From: Aeromonas veronii
Lineage (GTDB): Bacteria; Pseudomonadota; Gammaproteobacteria; Enterobacterales; Aeromonadaceae
Assembly (NCBI GenBank): GCA_041319085.1
Contig: CP101033.1
Coordinates: 1,390,501-1,454,500 of the forward strand
Direction of reading: 5' to 3'
Length of the DNA stretch: 64,000 bases
Both the position numbers and the translations under genes were made by a program. Shown here one piece after another: positions 54,928-63,423 of the stretch; within the stretch, counting starts at the first letter, position 1, and each line of letters begins with the position of its first letter. The notes beneath the pieces were generated by a model. The model was not told the DNA's origin, searched no databases, and worked only from the letters and a program-made list of their open reading frames with translations.

Positions 54928-55437
54928 ATGCTGCCCAGTTCAATCCGTAATCACCTGCTCGTCGATGAGGGCCAGTTGGGGCAGCGCCTCAACCGTGACC
55001 TGCAGCATGGCGATCGGGCGGATTTCCGGTTGCATCTGGCCCTGCTGACCGACGCGGTGGAGGAGCAGCCCTGGTTTGATGCCAAGCCGGCGGCCAGTTC
55101 CCAGAGCCGTGACTGGCGTCTGTACTTTGAGCTGAGACCGGCAGAGGTGCTGGTGGCTGAGGGAGCGGGGAGTGACTGCAGTGCCATCAATGAGCGGTTG
55201 CAACAGGGGGGAAGCATGGTGGATGTGCGGCTCTGGCTGGCGCTGCAATCGCCGCCGCTGGCGGTCAAGCAACCGTTGCTGGATGAGGCGGTCTACGACA
55301 ACCTGTCACCGCTGGCGCGGGAGCGGTTGCAAGGAGAGCTGGCCGATATGCCACGCCAGGAGGATCCGCTGGTACTGTTGCCGATCCTCGATCGTTTGCA
55401 ACAGGGGGTGGATACCCGGTTGCACTGGCTCAGTTGA
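54928..55437 (+). CDS. Uncharacterised acidic protein
   Basis: A 169-residue soluble protein. I start at the ATG at 54928 (MLPSSIRNHLLVDE), since upstream sequence has no homologous look. It is leucine-rich and acidic, with no signal sequence, membrane segment or cysteine cluster and no motif I recognise. It ends at a shared terminator convergent with raiA. A real gene by codon bias; function unknown. Confidence 0.6.
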   Translation: MLPSSIRNHLLVDEGQLGQRLNRDLQHGDRADFRLHLALLTDAVEEQPWFDAKPAASSQSRDWRLYFELRPAEVLVAEGAGSDCSAINERLQQGGSMVDVRLWLALQSPPLAVKQPLLDEAVYDNLSPLARERLQGELADMPRQEDPLVLLPILDRLQQGVDTRLHWLS

Positions 55438-55491
55438 TGGTGCCTGTTCAATGCCGTAACGCAGCGCTGGTCGGGAAATCACAGGCAACAA

Positions 55492-55513
55492 AAAGGCGGG
55501 TGACCCCGCCTTT
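55492..55513. terminator. Bidirectional terminator between the unknown gene and raiA
   Basis: 9-bp stem AAAGGCGGG/CCCGCCTTT with loop TGAC, with A and T runs on either side. Confidence 0.88.
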
Positions 55514-55545
55514 ATGCTCTTTGGAATTTTTAGCCTTGCGGCATG

Positions 55546-55887
55546 CTATAAAGCGTCGGCTTCATCCGGTTGCGGCTGCTCTTTGAGCGCTGCATTGGCA
55601 CGACGGGCAATCGGCTTCTCGGTGTGACGGTTGAGTTGGCGCTCCAGTTTTTGCCCCAGTTCGTTGATGGCGGCGTAGAGATCCTCATGCTCTGCCTGGG
55701 CAAACAGTTTGCCGTTGGGGATGCCAGCACTGGCTTCGACAATGAACATCAGACGCTCTTTGGAAACAATCACATGGGGTGTGATGAGAGGCACCTGAAG
55801 ACGTTCGAGCTTTTCAAAACGGGATTCGATGCGCTCGCGGATAGCCGGGGTGATGTCGATGATTTTGCTGGTAATTTCGATTTTCAT
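55546..55887 (-). CDS. raiA: Ribosome-associated inhibitor / hibernation factor RaiA (YfiA)
   Basis: A 113-residue short-type hibernation factor that binds the decoding centre of idle 70S ribosomes. It matches YfiA: ITSKIIDITPAIRERIESRFEKLER, the basic face including LERQLNRHTEK and ARRANAALKEQ, and an acidic C-terminal tail (QPDEADAL) that sets RaiA apart from HPF. GGGGGC/GAAGGGGGC precedes the ATG. A perfect CRP site lies upstream. Confidence 0.93.
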   Translation of the reverse strand: MKIEITSKIIDITPAIRERIESRFEKLERLQVPLITPHVIVSKERLMFIVEASAGIPNGKLFAQAEHEDLYAAINELGQKLERQLNRHTEKPIARRANAALKEQPQPDEADAL

Positions 55888-56255
55888 ATTGGCCCCCTTC
55901 GGGTCGTCTTGCTTGTGTCTTCACCTTCAGATTACTCATTGGTAAAGATTGAAATGTGATCTTTGTCACATAAACTTCCCTTGGCTATTCAGCAACTTAT
56001 AAATTGTGATCTTTTCCGGTTTCGTGCCAAAAACAGCTTGAGCTCCATGAAACTGGCAGGCAGTATGACGGGAATAGGATCGTTTCTGTCCCTTCTTGGC
56101 AGCACTTCGTGTCGACCTCATGTCCGGTTTCCACTGCTTGATATCGCATGTTTGTACTCTTCCCTCGCAACCTCTGATCTCATGAGCGGATGCAGGGGGC
56201 GTTGCTATGCCTGATTGGACATCAAACGTGGTTGGTTGTTGTGTTGGAGTGGTAA
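55888..56255. other. Divergent control region between raiA and the GGDEF-EAL gene
   Basis: Besides the CRP site at 55955, a second partial copy, TGTGATCTTT, occurs at 56005. An 83-codon open frame here has no supporting features. The region should hold promoters for both genes. Confidence 0.5.
55929..55970 (-). promoter_or_regulatory. CRP-dependent raiA promoter
   Basis: A perfect CRP core TGTGA-TCTTTG-TCACA lies at 55955-55970. A leftward -10 box, TAATCT (55934-55929), puts the start site near 55922, about 40-41 bases from the centre of the CRP site, the class II activation geometry. E. coli raiA is CRP-activated, so this control is probably conserved. Confidence 0.75.
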
Positions 56256-58760
56256 ATGAAGCAGCAAGCCACGCAAGTCATGTGGTTTTTCGATCGGCAA
56301 CATGATCAGTGGAGTCTCTCTGATCAGGGGGCCTACCAGCAGTGGCAAGGGGAGGGCAATCATCCCTGGGCCGCTCGCCTGTTACCGGAGGATGAGGCAG
56401 GCTTTGCCGACTTTCTCGTCCGGCTTCATGAATCACATTTGCCAGAGCAGTTCATCGGTCATCTGAAAGATGATCAGGGGCAACTCAACCACGTGCTCTG
56501 GAGCGGTCAGTTTGTGCCCACCCAGCAGATCTGCTGTGGCTGGCTGGCCACTCTCGACAGTGCCAACAGTGCGGTCTCCTCCCTCAACCTCTCTTTGCCG
56601 TTGCTGCAAACCACCCTGCTCACTCAGCTGGCGCAGGCGCTCTCTGCTCGCACCGGGCTCGATTTTTTCAATACCCTGGTCAGCCAGCTGGCCCATATCC
56701 TCAAGGTGGATGCGGTCTGGGTGGGCGAGCTGTGCGGTGCCGACCGGGTCAGAGTGCTGGCCGCCGACGGGCTGGTGCAGAAGGACTACCCGCTGGCGGG
56801 CTCCCCCTGTCAGGAGCTCTACAAGCAAGGGGCCATCTGTTTCGAGGTGATCGATGCGTCGCAGGAGTATCAACCCTGGCTGGCAGCTGGGCAGACTTAT
56901 TATGGTCAGCCGCTGTTTGATGCCAGAGGTCAACTTCTGGGTCATCTGGCGCTGCTCTATTCGGCCCCGGCAGATACCAGCAACCTCACTTCGGTGCTCA
57001 ATACCTTTTCGGTACGGATGGTGGCCGAGCTGGAGCGGTTGCAATCAGATGCCCAGATGAGACTCTCTGCCGTTGCATTCGAGACTCACGAAGGGATCAT
57101 CATCACCGATCCGGGGTTCAAGATCTTGCGGGTCAACAACGCCTTCAGCCAGATCACCGGTTTTGACAGCCAGTCGGTACTGGGCCTGCATCTGGAAGAG
57201 GATCTCTGGCCCAATCTTGGTGGGCTGGGCTACGAGCTCAACACCCTCAGCCGCTGGCAGGGCGAGACCCTGCGTCGCCACGTCGATGGTCGCTCCTATC
57301 CCCAGTGGGAGATAGTGACGCCGGTGCAGGATGAAAAAGGGGTGATCAGCCACTTTGTTATCTGCTTTGAGGATATCTCCGAGCGCAAGGCGGCCGAGCG
57401 GCGCATCCAGGATCTCGCCTATTACGACGAGCTGACCGGACTACCCAATCGCCGCCAACTGCACGAGACCCTGGTACAGACCTTCAACGAGGCGATCCGC
57501 GATGGCCTGATCGGTGCGCTGCTCTTTATCGATCTCGATCACTTCAAGACCATCAACGACTCCCTCGGCCACGCCACCGGCGACTGGCTGCTCAAGGAGG
57601 TTGCCGCCCGCCTCAAACGGCTGGTGCGACAAGGGGATTGTCTGGCGCGCCTCGGTGGCGACGAGTTTGTGCTGCTGCTGCCGTCGCTCTCGGCCAGCCC
57701 GCCCCAGGCGCAGATGCAGGCCGATATCATTGCCGAGCGGCTTATCACCGAGATTGCCGCTCCTTATACCTATGTGGGACAGGTGCTGCACATCGGCGCC
57801 AGCGTCGGCATTACCTTGTTTCCGGATCGGGAGCAGGGGGTCGATGATCTGCTCAAGCAGGCGGACACCGCCATGTATCAGGCCAAGTCCGCGGGCCGCA
57901 AGACCCGTCGTTTTTTCGATGCCTCGATGCAGCAGCAGGCGGATCGCCGTCTGCTCATTCACAACGAACTGCGCAATGCCCTCAGTCAGCAAGAGCTGAC
58001 CCTCTACTATCAGCCCCAACATATGGTTGATGGCGGCGATATCATCGGTGTCGAGGCGCTCATTCGCTGGCAGCCGGCCGGTCGCTCGCTGGTTTCGCCA
58101 GCCGAGTTTATCCCCATTGCCGAGGAGACGGACCTGATTGTCGATATCGGCAACTGGGTGCTGCACGAGGCATGCGCCCAGTACGTGCTGTGGGAGGAGA
58201 ACGGCATCCATATTCCGCAGATCTCGGTCAACGTCAGTGCCAAGCAGTTCCATGCCACCGATTTTGTCGAGCGGATCCACGATGTGCTGGCGCAAACCGG
58301 CATGGACCCGGCCCGCCTTAATCTGGAGATCACCGAATCCGTGGTGCTAGGCCACGCCGAGGACACCATCAGCAAGATGACCGACCTCAAAGAGCTCGGC
58401 ATCAGCTTTGCCATCGATGATTTTGGTGCCGGTTATTCCTCCCTGAGCTACCTCAAGCGGCTGCCTGCCGATGAGCTCAAGATCGATCGCTCCTTCATTC
58501 AGGACATCCCGAAAGACGGCGACAACATGGCCATCGTCGAGGCGGTGATTGCCATGGCCCGCCATATGGGGTTCAACGTCACGGCGGAAGGGGTGGAGTC
58601 CCGTCAGCAGCTGGAGTTTCTCAAGGCGCAGGGGTGCAGCTTCTATCAGGGCTACCTTGCCTCTAAGCCGTTGCCGGTGCCCTATCTGGAGAAATATGTA
58701 CAGCGGCTGACCAGACCGGAGCAACTGCGCGAAATACAGCTGAGCGAGGCAGAAAAATAG
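56256..58760 (+). CDS. GAF-PAS-GGDEF-EAL cyclic di-GMP protein
   Basis: An 834-residue cytosolic signalling protein. N-terminal region without a clear name (1-115), a GAF-like domain (about 120-265), a PAS domain (about 272-385, AFETHEGIIITDPGFKILRVNNAF), a GGDEF domain with intact RLGGDEFVLLLPS (about 465) and an EAL domain with intact IGVEALIRW, the NVSAKQF and FAIDDFGAGYSSLSYLKRLP blocks and EGVES. Both cyclase and phosphodiesterase sites look complete. No membrane helix. Input signal unknown. Confidence 0.93.
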   Translation: MKQQATQVMWFFDRQHDQWSLSDQGAYQQWQGEGNHPWAARLLPEDEAGFADFLVRLHESHLPEQFIGHLKDDQGQLNHVLWSGQFVPTQQICCGWLATLDSANSAVSSLNLSLPLLQTTLLTQLAQALSARTGLDFFNTLVSQLAHILKVDAVWVGELCGADRVRVLAADGLVQKDYPLAGSPCQELYKQGAICFEVIDASQEYQPWLAAGQTYYGQPLFDARGQLLGHLALLYSAPADTSNLTSVLNTFSVRMVAELERLQSDAQMRLSAVAFETHEGIIITDPGFKILRVNNAFSQITGFDSQSVLGLHLEEDLWPNLGGLGYELNTLSRWQGETLRRHVDGRSYPQWEIVTPVQDEKGVISHFVICFEDISERKAAERRIQDLAYYDELTGLPNRRQLHETLVQTFNEAIRDGLIGALLFIDLDHFKTINDSLGHATGDWLLKEVAARLKRLVRQGDCLARLGGDEFVLLLPSLSASPPQAQMQADIIAERLITEIAAPYTYVGQVLHIGASVGITLFPDREQGVDDLLKQADTAMYQAKSAGRKTRRFFDASMQQQADRRLLIHNELRNALSQQELTLYYQPQHMVDGGDIIGVEALIRWQPAGRSLVSPAEFIPIAEETDLIVDIGNWVLHEACAQYVLWEENGIHIPQISVNVSAKQFHATDFVERIHDVLAQTGMDPARLNLEITESVVLGHAEDTISKMTDLKELGISFAIDDFGAGYSSLSYLKRLPADELKIDRSFIQDIPKDGDNMAIVEAVIAMARHMGFNVTAEGVESRQQLEFLKAQGCSFYQGYLASKPLPVPYLEKYVQRLTRPEQLREIQLSEAEK

Positions 58761-58859
58761 TCCCAACTCCCCGCTGTAGCGCTGCCCGGCAACGGGTAGA
58801 ATGAGAGGCAGTAGACCCACCGACACCGGGCGGTGTATTGCCCTCAATGGAGATGTTCA

Positions 58860-60764
58860 GTGAAAGCTGTATGGGGAATTGTTTTGTCGGCGCTGTTCGT
58901 GCCGACCCTGATGGCGCAGACTGCCGACCAGACGCTCTACCGTCAGGCGTATGACGCCGTTCGGGCCAATGACCAGGCCCGTTTCCAGCAAATTCGAGCC
59001 CGTTTGACCCATTATCCGCTGCTGCCCTATCTCGATTACTATCAGCTCGCCTTTCGTCCGGGGGCGGCCGATTACAACGATGTGACTCACTTTATCCGCC
59101 AGCATGGGGATACCCCCCAGTCCAACCGGCTGGAGCGCAGCTATCTGACCTATCTGGCCCAGAGCCAGCAGTGGTCGCAGTTCTTGCACTTCTATCCGGC
59201 CAAGCCGAGCTCCACCGATCTGCTCTGCATGCACTATCAGGCGCTCTATTACACCGGCAAGCCGAAAGAGGCGTTGCAGGGGGCGGGCAAGATCTGGATG
59301 AGCGGTCAATCGCGGCCCGATGCCTGCTCACCGTTGTTCCAACTGTGGCAGGCATCCGGTCAGCGTACCCAGGAGAAGATCTGGCAGCGGATGACGCTGG
59401 CCTTCGAGGCAGAAAACCCCAATCTGATCCGTCACCTTGGCGCGACCCTGGGTAGCGGTTTGCAGAGCTATGGCGATCAGATGGTGACCCTGTTCGAGCA
59501 GCCAGCCAAGGCGATGGACCCGGCCTATTTCAGCAGTAACACCTACTCACGCAAGCTGCTCTCTCTTGGTTTGACCCGCTATGCCAATCAGGAGCCGGAG
59601 TCGGTGCTGCGCCAGCTGGCGCTGTTTCGCAGCCGTTTCGGGCTGACCCAGGCCGAGGTGAAACCGGTGGAGCGCGCCATTGCTCGTCGCCTGTTACTGG
59701 ATCGCGCCATTGCCCAGCGCAGCTGGGTCGACAGCACGGTGAAAAAGCTGGCGGATCCCGACATCACCGAGCTGCGGGCACGACTGGCTATCTGGGAGCA
59801 GGATTGGCGTGGCCTCTCCGGCTGGCTGAAGATGATGCCGATGGCCCGTCAGAAAGAGGATCGCTGGCGCTACTGGATGGCGCGCTCCCTTGAAGTACAG
59901 GGACAGCAAAAACCGGCGCGGGATCTCTATCTGGAGACTGCCAACCTGCGCGGTTTCTACGGCTTTATGGCCGCCCAGCGCACCGGTGTGCCCTATCGCA
60001 TGAAGAACCAGAGCGTGGCGAAGAAGGTGCCGGACTGGCGCACGGCCAGCCAGCGCTGGCCGTTCCTGTTGCGGGTGCGCGAGCTGTTGTCGATGAACGA
60101 GATTGCGGCGGCCCGCTCGGAGTGGATCCACAACATGGATCGCAACCCGGTGGCCCAGCGCATCGAGTTTGGTCATATCGCCCTCAATCAGGGGTGGCAC
60201 GAGCTGGCCATTCTCGCCAGCATTCGCGCCGAAGCGTGGGATGCCCTCGACCTGCGCTTCCCGCTGCCGCTCAAGCGAACCTTCTCCCAGATGGCGCAAG
60301 AGCGCACCATGAACACCAGCCTGCTCTATGCCATCTCCCGTCAGGAGAGTGCCCTCTATCCGCTGGCCCAGTCGCCGGTGGGCGCGCGCGGCCTGATGCA
60401 ACTGATGCCGTCCACCGCCAAAGAGACCGCAGGCAAGCTGGGGGTGCCTTATCGCAACGAGCAGCAACTGTTTGATCCGGCAATGAATATTCGTCTGGGG
60501 AGCGCCTATCTCAAGCGCTTGCTGGATGTCTATGACGGCAACCGGATCCTGGCAGCGGCCGCCTACAACGCCGGGCCGGGCCGGGTAAAACGCTGGCGTG
60601 AGCAGAGTGACAACAAGCCGATGGACGTGTGGGTCGAGAGCATCCCGTATAAGGAGACCCGCAACTACGTCCAGAACGTGTTGTCGTTCGATCTCATCTA
60701 TCAGCACAAGTTGCAGCAGCCGCTGCGCTTCATGTCAGAGCGGGAGCTCAATCACGCCTATTGA
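58860..60764 (+). CDS. slt: Soluble lytic murein transglycosylase
   Basis: A 634-residue periplasmic enzyme that cleaves peptidoglycan to 1,6-anhydromuropeptides. The signal peptide is MKAVWGIVLSALFVPTLMA-QT, followed by the helical U and L ring (about 25-450) and the C-terminal catalytic domain with the glutamate in ISRQESALYP, then GARGLMQLMPSTAKE and AAAYNAGPGRVKRW. Length matches E. coli Slt70 (645). The GTG at 58860 has GGAG upstream. trpR does not follow, unlike in E. coli. Confidence 0.95.
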   Translation: MKAVWGIVLSALFVPTLMAQTADQTLYRQAYDAVRANDQARFQQIRARLTHYPLLPYLDYYQLAFRPGAADYNDVTHFIRQHGDTPQSNRLERSYLTYLAQSQQWSQFLHFYPAKPSSTDLLCMHYQALYYTGKPKEALQGAGKIWMSGQSRPDACSPLFQLWQASGQRTQEKIWQRMTLAFEAENPNLIRHLGATLGSGLQSYGDQMVTLFEQPAKAMDPAYFSSNTYSRKLLSLGLTRYANQEPESVLRQLALFRSRFGLTQAEVKPVERAIARRLLLDRAIAQRSWVDSTVKKLADPDITELRARLAIWEQDWRGLSGWLKMMPMARQKEDRWRYWMARSLEVQGQQKPARDLYLETANLRGFYGFMAAQRTGVPYRMKNQSVAKKVPDWRTASQRWPFLLRVRELLSMNEIAAARSEWIHNMDRNPVAQRIEFGHIALNQGWHELAILASIRAEAWDALDLRFPLPLKRTFSQMAQERTMNTSLLYAISRQESALYPLAQSPVGARGLMQLMPSTAKETAGKLGVPYRNEQQLFDPAMNIRLGSAYLKRLLDVYDGNRILAAAAYNAGPGRVKRWREQSDNKPMDVWVESIPYKETRNYVQNVLSFDLIYQHKLQQPLRFMSERELNHAY

Positions 60765-60768
60765 GTCG

Positions 60769-60792
60769 GGGGCCGCCAGCCGGCCCCTGTTT
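60769..60792 (+). terminator. slt terminator
   Basis: 7-bp stem GGGGCCG/CGGCCCC with loop CCAGC, followed by TGTTTTC. Confidence 0.75.
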
Positions 60793-60941
60793 TCAAATTT
60801 CCCTGCCGCCGGGTATCATCGGGTAAGGTTCTGTTACCAAAGGAAACAAGCCCGGTGACCTAGCTCCGGGAATTGCATCAGGCCGCAGGGTATACTCGGG
60901 CGTCGGCACCGACAGGTTCCCCCACAATAAAGGAATTGATA

Positions 60942-61940
60942 GTGGCAACGATTAAAGACGTTTCTCAGCTGGCAAATGTGTCTATCTCCACCGTGTCGCG
61001 GGTTATCAACAACACGGCACAGGTAGCACCGGAAAAGCGTGAGGCCGTAGTGGCGGCCATGAAGGAACTGAATTTTCGACCCAACAGTTTTGCCCAGGCA
61101 CTGGTCAGCAAGCGTTCCAACTGCATTGGCGTGCTGGTTGGCGACCTCTGCGGTGGCCCCTTCTTTGCCCAGATGATGCGTGGCATCGAAACCATGGTCG
61201 ATCAGGCCAACAAGTTCACCATCGTCATGTCTGGCAACCACGATATCGCGCGCGAGCGTCATGCCATTCAGGCGCTGCTGCAGCGTCAATGCGATGCGCT
61301 GATCCTGCACAGCAAGGCGCTCCCGGACGAGGAGCTGAGCGAGCTGGCGGCAGGCTCTACCCCCATCGTTTTCATCAACCGTCAGGTACCTGGGGCGGAA
61401 GAGCGCTGCGTTTGGCTTGATAACCAAGCGGGGATCACCACCGCGTGCCAGCACTTGCTGGATGCCGGTCATCGCAACATCGCCTTTATCACCTCCGATG
61501 ATGAGGAGTTTGTCGATGGTCAGCAGCGGATGGCCGGTTACACCCAGACCCTGGCCAGGGCCGGGATCGCGCTGGAGCCTGCGCTGATTGGCCGTGGCTT
61601 TGCCGACGAGAACGGCGGTTATGTGGCGATGTGCGAACTGCTTGCGCGCGGAGTGGCGTTCACTGCCGTGCTTGGTTTCAACGACGCCATGGTGGCGGGG
61701 GCGATCTCTTGCCTGCTGGAGCGCGGCTACAAGATCCCGCAGCAGGTGTCGGTGGTGGGGTTCGATGATATTCCCTACGCCCGCTACATCTATCCCAAGC
61801 TCACCACGGTACGTTACCCCATCGAGGAGATGGGCAGCCGCGCTGCCGAGCTGGCGCTGCGTCTGCTCGATCACAAGCCGGTGGATGGCCTGGCCCTCAA
61901 GTTTGAAGCCCAACTGGTGGAGCGTGAATCGGTCGCCTGA
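60942..61940 (+). CDS. LacI/GalR-family transcriptional regulator
   Basis: A 332-residue regulator. The N-terminal HTH (ATIKDVSQLANVSISTVSRVINN) and hinge (NSFAQALVSKRSNCIGVLV) match GalR/GalS-type repressors, and the periplasmic-binding-like core (60-330) includes SVVGFDDIPYARYIYPKLTTV. The GTG at 60942 has AAAGGA seven bases upstream. It precedes the 2-oxoacid dehydrogenase genes by about 390 bp, beyond a terminator, so it may act elsewhere. Effector unknown. Confidence 0.9.
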   Translation: MATIKDVSQLANVSISTVSRVINNTAQVAPEKREAVVAAMKELNFRPNSFAQALVSKRSNCIGVLVGDLCGGPFFAQMMRGIETMVDQANKFTIVMSGNHDIARERHAIQALLQRQCDALILHSKALPDEELSELAAGSTPIVFINRQVPGAEERCVWLDNQAGITTACQHLLDAGHRNIAFITSDDEEFVDGQQRMAGYTQTLARAGIALEPALIGRGFADENGGYVAMCELLARGVAFTAVLGFNDAMVAGAISCLLERGYKIPQQVSVVGFDDIPYARYIYPKLTTVRYPIEEMGSRAAELALRLLDHKPVDGLALKFEAQLVERESVA

Positions 61941-62334
61941 CGTGCGCCAAACCGCGAACAACAACGTGGCCCATCGGGGTCACGTTTATTTTGGCTATGT
62001 CCCAATTACGTGTTGCATGGGGTGCCCCAGCGCCGCTTGTTAAGCCGCATTCACCTGCTGCCAGCTGGCATGGCTGGTGTAACCGCTGACTGTTGTAACC
62101 TAAGAGGGAGCCAGGCTCCCCTTTTCAACATTTGGCATCCTGTCTTCAGCACTGCAAAGTTGCACCATTTACGGCATACATTGCCACGCATCGCCGAAAA
62201 TTCAGCTCCTTCGCTACTTTAAAGAAGTTTCTACTGGTCTTACCTGAGTAAATCCCTTTGCTTTTCATTTAACAAGGTATTTACATTTGAGTGTCACCAG
62301 CATCGGTGACGTTCACAACGGCAAGGAGCCAGTT
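61941..62334. other. Region between the LacI-type gene and the E1 alpha gene
   Basis: Contains the lacI-type terminator at 62106 and, just upstream of the E1 alpha ribosome site, an inverted repeat GTCACC-AGCATC-GGTGAC (62293-62310). No gene seen. Confidence 0.5.
62106..62126 (+). terminator. Terminator after the LacI-family gene
   Basis: Hairpin GGGAGC-CAG-GCTCCC followed by CTTTTC; a small loop and moderate T-run. Confidence 0.6.
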
Positions 62335-63423
62335 ATGACCCATGTCGACATCCCTTTCCTTCGTTACCTCGATGCGGAAGGGTGCCCGGTCGCCACCTTA
62401 CCGACCTGGCTGGACAAGGCGATACTGCACACCTTCTACCGCAATATGGTGATGGTGCGCAGCTATGACAAAAAAGCGATTGCGCTGCAACGAACCGGCA
62501 AGCTCGGTACTTTTCCCTCCCATCTCGGCGCAGAAGCCGTGGGGATTGGCATTGGTCTCGCCATGCAGCCGCAGGATGTCTACGTTCCCTACTATCGGGA
62601 CATGCCCACCCTCTATGTGCGGGGCGTGCCGATGGAGAAGAACCTGCAATATTGGGGTGGTGACGAGCGGGGCAGTTATTTTCTCAAACCCGATGGGACT
62701 CCCTCTGAAGATCTCCCCATCTGCGTCCCCATCGCCACCCAGATCACCCACGCGTGCGGCATTGCGTCCGCCTTCAAACTGCGTAATCAACCGCGCGTCG
62801 CCGTGGTCACCATCGGCGACGGCGGCACCTCCAAGGGGGATTTTCTGGAGGGGCTCAACTGCGTCGGGGTGTGGCACCTGCCGATGGTCATCATCGTCAA
62901 CAACAACCAGTGGGCCATCTCGGTGCCACGCAAGCTGCAATCGAGCGCCCCAACGCTGGCCCAGAAGGGGATTGGCGCCGGGGTGCGCAGCCTGCAGGTG
63001 GATGGCAACGATGTGGTGGCGGTCTACGATGCTGCCCGCAGTGCCGTCGAGCGGGCCCGCAACGGCAAGGGGCCGACCCTGATCGAGGCGGTCAGTTATC
63101 GTCTCGGCGATCACACCACTGCCGACGATGCCACTCGCTATCGCGATGGGGCCGAGGTCGAGGCCGCCTGGGCCAAGGAGCCGGTCAAGCGGCTGCGCCA
63201 GTTTATGCACAGCCAGGGCTGGTGGGATGAAGAGCAGGAGCAGAGCCTGTTGGCAGAGGCCGCCCGAGAGGTAGATCAGGCGGTCGCCCGTTATGAGGCG
63301 ATGGCGCCCCAGCCGCCGGAGGCGATGCTCGACTATCACTATGCCAGCCTGCCCGCCGAACTGTTGCCCCAGCGCGAGCGAGTGATTGCCAAGGGGATGA
63401 AGCAGGAGGTTGGCCATGAGTGA
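62335..63423 (+). CDS. 2-oxoacid dehydrogenase E1 component, alpha subunit
   Basis: A 362-residue TPP enzyme subunit for oxidative decarboxylation of a branched-chain 2-oxoacid or pyruvate. The TPP-binding motif GDGGTSKGDFLEGLN...VIIVNNNQWAIS (split here) is the GDG-x(~25)-N type; HLGAEAVGIGIG and YRLGDHTTADDATRYRD fit the BkdA1/PdhA heteromeric class, and the latter is especially like branched-chain E1. I start at the ATG at 62335, with AAGGAG upstream. Its end overlaps the beta subunit by 8 bp. The E2 gene must lie beyond the window. Confidence 0.9.
   Translation: MTHVDIPFLRYLDAEGCPVATLPTWLDKAILHTFYRNMVMVRSYDKKAIALQRTGKLGTFPSHLGAEAVGIGIGLAMQPQDVYVPYYRDMPTLYVRGVPMEKNLQYWGGDERGSYFLKPDGTPSEDLPICVPIATQITHACGIASAFKLRNQPRVAVVTIGDGGTSKGDFLEGLNCVGVWHLPMVIIVNNNQWAISVPRKLQSSAPTLAQKGIGAGVRSLQVDGNDVVAVYDAARSAVERARNGKGPTLIEAVSYRLGDHTTADDATRYRDGAEVEAAWAKEPVKRLRQFMHSQGWWDEEQEQSLLAEAAREVDQAVARYEAMAPQPPEAMLDYHYASLPAELLPQRERVIAKGMKQEVGHE

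Noticed and set aside
55963..56214. 83-codon open frame between raiA and the GGDEF-EAL gene
   Set aside because: No ribosome site, no homologous features, and it overlaps the CRP site.
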